A DNA stretch of 15,008 nt from contig JAMQCK010000843.1 in the NCBI GenBank assembly GCA_024196135.1, forward strand, positions 1 to 15,008, in the 5' to 3' direction. Origin of the DNA: Pleurotus ostreatus/Saccharomyces cerevisiae fusant (taxonomy: Eukaryota > Opisthokonta). The notes under the pieces are model-generated. The model did not search any database. It had not been told where the DNA came from and saw only the letters and a program-made list of their open reading frames with translations. The position numbers and the translations under genes were made by a program. The first letter of the stretch is position 1, and every line of letters starts with the position of its first letter. Positions 9,201 through 15,008 of this stretch are shown here, piece after piece.

Positions 9201-11266
9201 CTCCCTCGTCCCATTACCTCCCGTCGATGTTACGGTTGTTCCCGTTGCGCTCGATCGGGAGACGAGGGTTCGTGTCTCCTTCCCTTCGGTCTGCGCTTGT
9301 TTACTGACACGTGCGCAGAAAATCTATGACGAGGTGGAGGAGTTGTCTCGTCAGCACGTCGAGTCGCTCATGAACTCGACTGACAACCGGATGAGTGCGG
9401 TTCGTACACAGATGCATGCTTCTGCGCTCTGAAAACTTATCGATGTCCCCAGAATACTGCCAGCGTCCTGAGCATGCTCACCCGCATGCGCCAACTTGCT
9501 CTGCATCCCGCACTCATTCCGCCCGATTACCTCGAGCAGCTCAAGGCCGGGCAAGAGCAGAACGGTGCGGCCCCGGTCAAAGTTATCTCACCCGCGGACA
9601 AGGCCCGACTGCAGGCCATACTCGCTCGCCATATCGAGGACTGCGAGGAGTGCCCGATCTGCTTCACCATTCCGAACGACCCCAGGATTACGTCGTGCGC
9701 GCATATGTTCTGCTTGCCATGGTGGGTGGACGCATTTGTGGTAGGTTACGACCCGGAAAAACTGACACCTGCTGGCCTCACAGCATCACCGAAGTCATCT
9801 CCCGCGACCCCAAGTGCCCCATGGACCGCCGGCCGCTCACCCTCGGCGACCTTATCGAGCCCGCGCCGCCCATGGACCTCACGCAGGCGCCCGTGAGCGA
9901 GTTCGAGGAGGACCGTACGGGCATCCGCGCGGGGTCGTCGGCGAAGATCGACCAGTTGGTGAAGTTGCTGCAGTTGAACCCGCCGGCGGATAAGTCGCTG
10001 GTGTTCTCGCAGTTTACGTCTTTTCTGGATAAGGTGAGTCGGTGTATGGGGTTGGGCGAGGTGGGAGGAGAAGATTGCTGATGATATGTGTTTGTGTAGA
10101 TTGCGGAGGCGTTGGATGAGGCTGGGTAAGTAATTGTTGTTGGCACAGCTGGCCAGATGCTGATAGGACTATCATAGCATTCCCTACGTCCGGTTCGATG
10201 GTCAGATGTCGGGCAAGGTATGAGCGTACCAAATCGTGAGCGTTCGTACGATGTTGATGCTATTCCTCTCCAGAGACGTGAAGAAGCCATCCGTCGCTTC
10301 TCCGTGCCCATCAAAGCCACCGACATCGGTGCCGCCATCCCTATCCCTACCCCAGCCACAACTTCCGCACTCGCAGGCGGTCCTTCACCTATCAAACCTC
10401 GCCGTCGTGCATCACGCAAGGCTATCGTCGACCCGGATAGCGACGACATCGAGGCTGCAGGAGACGACGACTTCGTGATGAACGGGGAGGACGATGATGA
10501 TGACGACTTCGAGGACGACTTCGCGCAGGCGATTAAGGGGAAGGGCAAGGGGAGAGCGACAGCACCAGCGAAGGCTGCTGCGTCGAATTGGCTGCCGGGC
10601 GGTGTGAACCCGAAGGTTATGCTGATTTCGTTGAAGGCGGTAAGTGCTATCAGTGCAAGTACAGAGCGTATGACTGACTGCAAGGAAGGGTGCTCTGGGT
10701 CTGAATCTGACGGTCGCGAACAATGTTTATCTGTAAGTCCAATATTTCAGCTTGACCTTGTAGATGATACTGACGTGGCGCAGGATGGATCCGTAAGCAA
10801 TCTGAGGTCCTCCTCACGGCCATATATACTCATCCCTATCCAGTTGGTGGCAAGAAGGCATCGAAAGTCAGGCCATCGACCGCGTCAATCGTATCGGTCA
10901 GACGAAGCCTGTGCATGTTTACCAGATGATCGCTGAGGATACTGTCGAGTCGAAGGTGCGTTTCCTGCCCCTTGTACCTGTGGGCTGTTAGTGAGATAGA
11001 GTCCGCCAGGTTCTCGAGATCCAGGAGCGCAAGAAGAAATTGATCCAGCAAGTAAGTTGTCGTAGTTTTTGACCTAGCCACATGCTGACCTCCTGCAAGG
11101 CTTTCTCCGGCATGAAGCGCACGGAGACGCAACGCCAGCAGCGTGAGGCCAGACTTCAAGGTGACATCGGATGATCCTGACGTCGTACCATCGCTGATTT
11201 ATCTACGTAGACCTCATTCAGATCTTCGGCGTGCAGCAGAATGGCCAAGGGAATGCTCAGAGTTAA
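6223..11266 (+). CDS. Rad5/HLTF-family SNF2 helicase with PARP-type zinc finger, HIRAN and RING domains
   Basis: 29 exons: 6223-6342, 6391-6473, 6526-6905, 6955-7146, 7205-7238, 7288-7711, 7765-7869, 7921-7936, 7988-8035, 8088-8113, 8166-8247, 8361-8611, 8680-8790, 8844-8858, 8910-9032, 9089-9127, 9181-9267, 9319-9399, 9453-9721, 9784-10033, 10100-10125, 10178-10217, 10274-10639, 10689-10732, 10784-10792, 10844-10955, 11010-11051, 11100-11160, 11211-11266; 1163 aa, all phases consistent. Domains: zf-PARP (~25-110; C33, C39, H67, C70); HIRAN (~183-275), the 3'-end DNA-binding module of HLTF; SNF2 ATPase with Walker A MGLGKT (474-479), DEGH (592-595) and LTGTPI; RING inserted at 806-843; Helicase_C with [19 protein letters not shown] and [11 protein letters not shown]. 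Family members remodel stalled forks and poly-ubiquitylate PCNA for template switching. Oddities: RING ligand 8 is Asp843, an acidic insertion of about 100 residues splits the second RecA lobe, and one intron is GC-AG. The ATG at 6223 has A at -3 and G at +4. An optional in-frame 48-nt intron (6247-6294) leaves the extreme N-terminus uncertain. Confidence 0.95.
8859..8909 (+). other. GC-AG intron of the helicase gene
   Basis: The donor reads CGG|GCAAGTTAAC and the acceptor CCGACAG|GAT. Only this junction restores the conserved SNF2 segment TGTPI-INTPR-DLGSLL. The nearest GT (GCAA|GTTAAC) would shift the frame. GCAAGT is the typical donor of the minor GC-AG class spliced by the normal spliceosome. 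Confidence 0.85.
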
Positions 11267-11497
11267 TTCGTGCTGTTTGCGCTGCCTAGGATCGCTCCTC
11301 TATCCAGTGCCTACCTACCTACACCTCTCGAAGAAAAAGCTGCCTACTAACGTACTTACCTGTGCTAATACATACCGGGCTACATCCCATTGTTCACTCG
11401 TAGCCTTTGTTCTCCCTGATGGGGCTATTGCATGATCACCGGCCCGCACAGTTGGTGATGCGTCTTGGCTCTGGATTGTTCATTTCTTGCTTCCATC
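11267..11497. other. Intergenic region between the helicase gene and BET2
   Basis: 231 bases between the helicase stop codon and the BET2 ATG, same orientation. It must contain the helicase 3' end and the BET2 promoter. A short CCTACCTACCTAC repeat lies near 11307-11320. I see no clear TATA box or polyadenylation hexamer. Confidence 0.5.
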
Positions 11498-12811
11498 ATG
11501 GCTACTCCCCAGCCTCTGCTCACTGACCTGCATGTGAAGTACATCCAACGTCTGGGGAAGGTCAGAGATGCAAAGAACCAACCTCAACACCAATCTAATG
11601 TCCCCAGAGTAAAGATGATCTCGCGTACCATCTGACCGCCCATCTACGACTGAACGCGATCTACTGGGGCTTAACTGCGCTATGTGTAATGGGTAAACCA
11701 GACGCGCTGGACAGAGGTGAACTTATCGAGTTCGTCTTGTCTTGCTGGGATGAGGAGGCAGGTAAGTAAGAAACACTACATTCCGCAAGCAATGTGCTGA
11801 TGTAGAGACAGGCGCGCTCGGCGCGCACCCGGACCACGACGCACATATGCTATCAACCCTCAGCGGGATACAGATCCTACTTGAGCTTGACGCCATAGAT
11901 AGACTCGACGTCGACCGCGTCGTCAAATGTGCGTGCCGCATTTCCCTCTCCCACTTCCCCCTCACACCCCAATCAGTCATCCTCTCCCTCCAACAACCCT
12001 CCGGCGTCTTCGCCGGCGACCGCTTCGGCGAGATCGACACCCGCTTCACATACTGCGCCATCAACGCCCTCTCCCTCCTCGGCCGCTTGGGCGACTGGCC
12101 CGAAGAGGCGTGCAAGCGCACCATCAACTACATCCGCGAGTGCCACAACTACGATGGCGGATTCGGCAATGTCATCGGCGCTGAGAGCCATGCTGCGCAG
12201 GGTGGTTACTACTTCCTCCTCCGGTCATAGAGATCAAGGCTAACGATGGGAACGCAGTATTCGTCTGCATGGCGGCGTTAACGATTTTGGACGCCGTAGA
12301 CGAAGTGCTATCACCAGACGATCAGGAGACGGTGTCCTTCTGGCTCAGCGAGCGGCAATTACCTAACGGAGGTCTCAACGGTCGACCAGAGAAGCTCGAG
12401 GACGTCTGCTACTCGTTCTGGGTCCTCTCTGCCCTCGCAATCCTTAACAAACTGGAATGGATTGACCGGGATAAACTCGTTTCGTTCATCTTGAGCGCGC
12501 AGGTCAGCGCAAGCTTCCATTACGCATCAGTTCACCTACTGAACGTCCTTGTAGGATACGACGAAGGGCGGCATCGCAGACAGACCAGAAGACGAGCCCG
12601 ATGTGTTCCACACGCAGTTCGGCGTCGCCGGTAGGCTTTGGATTACTCCTTATGCATCGTCCACCTCGCTCACGCTCACTTAGGCCTTTCTCTCCTTGGC
12701 TACCCCGGACTAGTAGACCTCGACCCAGTGTACTGCATGCCCGCCGCGCTGATTGAGAAGATGGGCCTTCGGAAACGCTGGAAGGCACTTGCTCGTCAAT
12801 CCTCTGTATAA
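11498..12811 (+). CDS. BET2: Rab geranylgeranyl transferase (type II), beta subunit
   Basis: Seven exons: 11498-11560, 11608-11761, 11812-11928, 11977-12201, 12258-12502, 12555-12630, 12684-12811, giving 335 aa; introns 47-56 nt, all phases consistent. This is the catalytic beta subunit. With the alpha subunit and the Rab escort protein it transfers geranylgeranyl groups to C-terminal cysteines of Rab GTPases, enabling membrane traffic. The prenyltransferase alpha/alpha-barrel repeats are evident ([76 protein letters not shown]). The zinc ligands are Asp235 and Cys237 (LEDVCYSFW) and His287 (DVFHTQFG), matching the family. Length is close to yeast Bet2. The start [21 protein letters not shown] gives the expected N-terminal helix. 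The gene converges on the permease, with 183 bp between the stop codons. Confidence 0.96.
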
Positions 12812-12994
12812 TGAACGACGATACCATCCGTGCTGGGGGGGAGCTATCGCTCGCAATGCTGAATGTTGTAATAGTATCTACGGGATCAACAGTAATGTTC
12901 AGGATACAACAATCGTATGTATGCACACCGAGCACGTGTACAAAGGAAACATCGGAAGCTCTGATTGAGGAGCTCAGCGCGCGGCGGCTGCACC
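12812..12994. other. Convergent intergenic region
   Basis: 183 bases between the stop codons of BET2 (plus strand) and the permease (minus strand); both 3' UTRs and polyadenylation sites must fit here, possibly overlapping. No strong AATAAA was seen on either strand. Confidence 0.45.
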
Positions 12995-15008
12995 TCATGC
13001 CTGCTTCACCCTCACCTCCGCCGGCTCCTTCTCACTCGCCCCCTCCTTCTCACTCACCCCATCCCTCGACACCTTCTTCACAATATCCTCACTCCGCAAC
13101 TCATCCTCCCCCTCAATCACATTCACGCCCATCGCCTCCGCCTCGATCTGCTTGACGGGGCCCGTGAACCACTTGCGCGCGCTGAGGAGCCAGAAGCCGA
13201 CGCTGTAGGTGATGACGATGCCGACGGCGACGGGGGCGTAGTTGAGCGTTTGGGAGTTGACGGGCTGGGGGGAGGGGTTAGTCGAGTGTTGGGGGGGGGG
13301 GGGGCGAGGAAGTGAGGGGAGTATTTGGGAGGCAAAGGGATAGTGTGTCGGCGTCGAAGGGCGAGTATACGGAGGGGAAGGGATAATTGTACGCACATTT
13401 ATAGTCGGCAGCACGAAAACAATGGCGATAAACATGATCCACACGACGGCTGTTATGGCGACTGGGAAGGAGAAAGCGCCCAGGTGGAAGGGTCCGCGTA
13501 CGAAGTGTTTGTGGTTCATGACGCGCAGGGCGATGGGGATGGCTAGAAAGAAGGATTCGCATCAGTCCACCTACATTTTCTTGAGAGGACTAGATAGCGC
13601 ATGTGCGTACCATAAGAAATATACAACCCAATAGTCGCAATGGAGGTGGCCGCAGAGAACGCGACGTCGCTACCCAAGCTCGGAAGACCAAGGATGAAGC
13701 TGAGGGTGCAGGCAAGCCAGACTATGCGGAGCATCAGAACGCTGTAGAAACGCAGAGTTGTAGACCTACATACCTGTGCGTATCGGCGACCTCCACTTCT
13801 TGTCGACATGGGCAAACCACTTGCCGCCGGGGATACCACCTGAAGAACGGTGATCAATGGCATGCAATGTCTGTCTGAGAAGCTGTCTCACCATCGCGCG
13901 AGAAAGCGTACATCATCCGCGAATTAGAGGTAATAGAGAAGGTACTGTAGCCATGTCAGTGCAAGCCAGACAGATGCAGTGTTTGTGACTCACCCGCAGA
14001 AGTACATGCAGCCAATGATGATGACCTATTGTCACGCAGAGTCAGCTCTTCTATTGAGGGGTCGCTGTACTTGAGACCTACCATAAGCACAATGGCACCA
14101 TCCGTCCCAACAGCATCAAGTAGGATCTGTGCGACGGGTTGGCCGGTACTCGTATTTGCGACGGCGTCGTAGTCCTGGATCGAGAACAGAAGGCCGAGCA
14201 GGAGGTACCAGCCGAGGATAGCTGAGACGCCGATAGCCTGTTTAGCTTGTTAGTTTGCTGAGGGAAGACAGGCAATGAAGGCGTACCATAACGATGCCAA
14301 TCGACCCTGACATAGCCGCATTGCGGGTCTCTTCGGTCATCTACAGGGCTCTGAGTCCATACTATTCCAATCAAATGCAGTAGTGCAACGTACGTGCGCA
14401 CTGGCGTCGAATCCTGGAGGGCATATCAGCAACAGCCGCCGGAGATTGGATGCTAGGGGCCACTAACCAGTCAAGGTATACTACGCAGCGGCGAGCCTCT
14501 ATCAGTATCTTATCACCTTAGTCCAAGGCCTGCCTCACCTGTGCCATTAAAATCTGTCAAATGAAACCCCCTGTCAACGACTGTCCCTCGGGGAGCCACG
14601 AAGATTGACATACACCGATAACAGCAACATACGCATTGCTCGCCCTTGCGCCCCAGCCGATGCTGTTCTCATCCGCCGCTGTACCGTCGATGAACTTCAG
14701 GAAGACATCGTGTCCGGACTGATGCGTCGGCGCCTTCGCGAGAACGACGATGACGAGGACGATGGTGCCGAGGGCGTGCCACCAGACGGAGACGTTGTTG
14801 AGGTGGTGGAGGATGTGGACGCCGAAGGTGTTGATGAGGCCCTGGGTGACGAGGACGGCGGCGTAGATGCCTTTTATTCTTGTCAGATTTGTTCATGATA
14901 TTCAGCAGCAAGTGACGCACCGATAGTCGTATTTGCGTCCGGTACGAACGACGTCTTGAACGTGCACACCGTCGAGATGAAGTTCGCGCAGCCGAAGCTG
15001 ATACCGGT
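12995..15008 (-). CDS. Amino-acid/GABA-type permease, APC superfamily (5' end beyond the window)
   Basis: Thirteen visible exons on the minus strand: 15008-14921, 14870-14614, 14553-14539, 14480-14468, 14413-14394, 14340-14287, 14237-14082, 14025-13994, 13944-13892, 13839-13774, 13721-13611, 13542-13397, 13264-12995; 426 residues up to the TGA, all phases consistent. It is a multi-pass plasma- or vacuolar-membrane transporter of the fungal amino-acid/choline/GABA permease group. Diagnostic pieces include YTLTGFDASAHMTEETRNA, followed by AMSGSIGIVMAIG, then TSNSRMMYAFSRDGGIPG and ISYAIPIALR, a pattern typical of Uga4/Hnm1-like carriers. Late hydrophobic helices (AVVWIMFIAIVFVLPTIN, APVAVGIVITYSVGFWLL) and a charged cytosolic tail with a small SEKEGASEKE repeat close the protein. 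About 90-110 N-terminal residues are missing beyond the right edge. The substrate (GABA, choline, basic or other amino acid) cannot be assigned from sequence alone. Confidence 0.94.
13291..13304. repeat. G14 homopolymer in the permease intron
   Basis: Fourteen consecutive G on the plus strand (C14 in the transcript sense) lie in the largest permease intron (13396-13265, 132 nt). The run is just upstream of a CTAAC branch-like site and a pyrimidine-rich acceptor. Its exact length may be unreliable in sequencing. Confidence 0.9.

Noticed and set aside
9778..10683. Long (301-codon) open frame on the minus strand
   Set aside because: It is antisense to helicase exons 20-23 and their introns, has Ser-rich biased composition, and no domain motif. 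The plus-strand frame is strongly supported by conserved helicase motifs.

Overview
The window looks like nuclear DNA of a mushroom-forming basidiomycete (Agaricomycetes). Genes are packed on both strands. They are cut by many introns, mostly 47-70 nt, with GT(G/A)NGT donors and CTNAC/CTAAT-like branch sites. A DUF6535 membrane protein, a family expanded in these fungi, is present. All gene models here were spliced by hand and checked for phase at every junction.

Left part (1-4135), all on the minus strand: the 5' portion of a DUF6535 membrane-protein gene that runs off the left edge, then two adjacent paralogues of a secreted, ten-cysteine protein with a probable GPI anchor. The two paralogues (255 and 250 aa) have the same four-exon layout and clearly arose by tandem duplication. 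Each has a TATA box upstream; the right-hand copy has two TATA boxes inside a short direct repeat. About 0.5 kb without a recognisable gene follows.

Middle part (4644-11266): two genome-maintenance genes diverge from a 156-bp shared intergenic region. Leftward is the Smc5-Smc6 complex kleisin Nse4 (383 aa, six exons). Rightward is a 1163-aa helicase of the Rad5/HLTF type with 29 exons. Its domain order is PARP-type zinc finger, HIRAN, SNF2 ATPase with an embedded RING finger, and Helicase_C. Both products belong to replication-stress and DNA-repair pathways, and the shared promoter holds a CCAAT box, an ACGCGT (MCB-like) hexamer and a CRE-like site.

Right part (11498-15008): the beta subunit of Rab geranylgeranyl transferase (BET2, 335 aa, seven exons) on the plus strand. 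It converges on an amino-acid/GABA-type permease of the APC superfamily on the minus strand, whose N-terminus lies beyond the right edge (426 residues and 13 exons visible).

I found no mobile element, RNA gene or CRISPR array, and no clear evidence of an undescribed system. The best leads are the paired cysteine-rich surface proteins, the divergent repair-gene promoter, the zinc-finger/RING peculiarities of the helicase, a GC-AG intron, and clusters of micro-exons (9-20 nt) that automated annotation is likely to miss.
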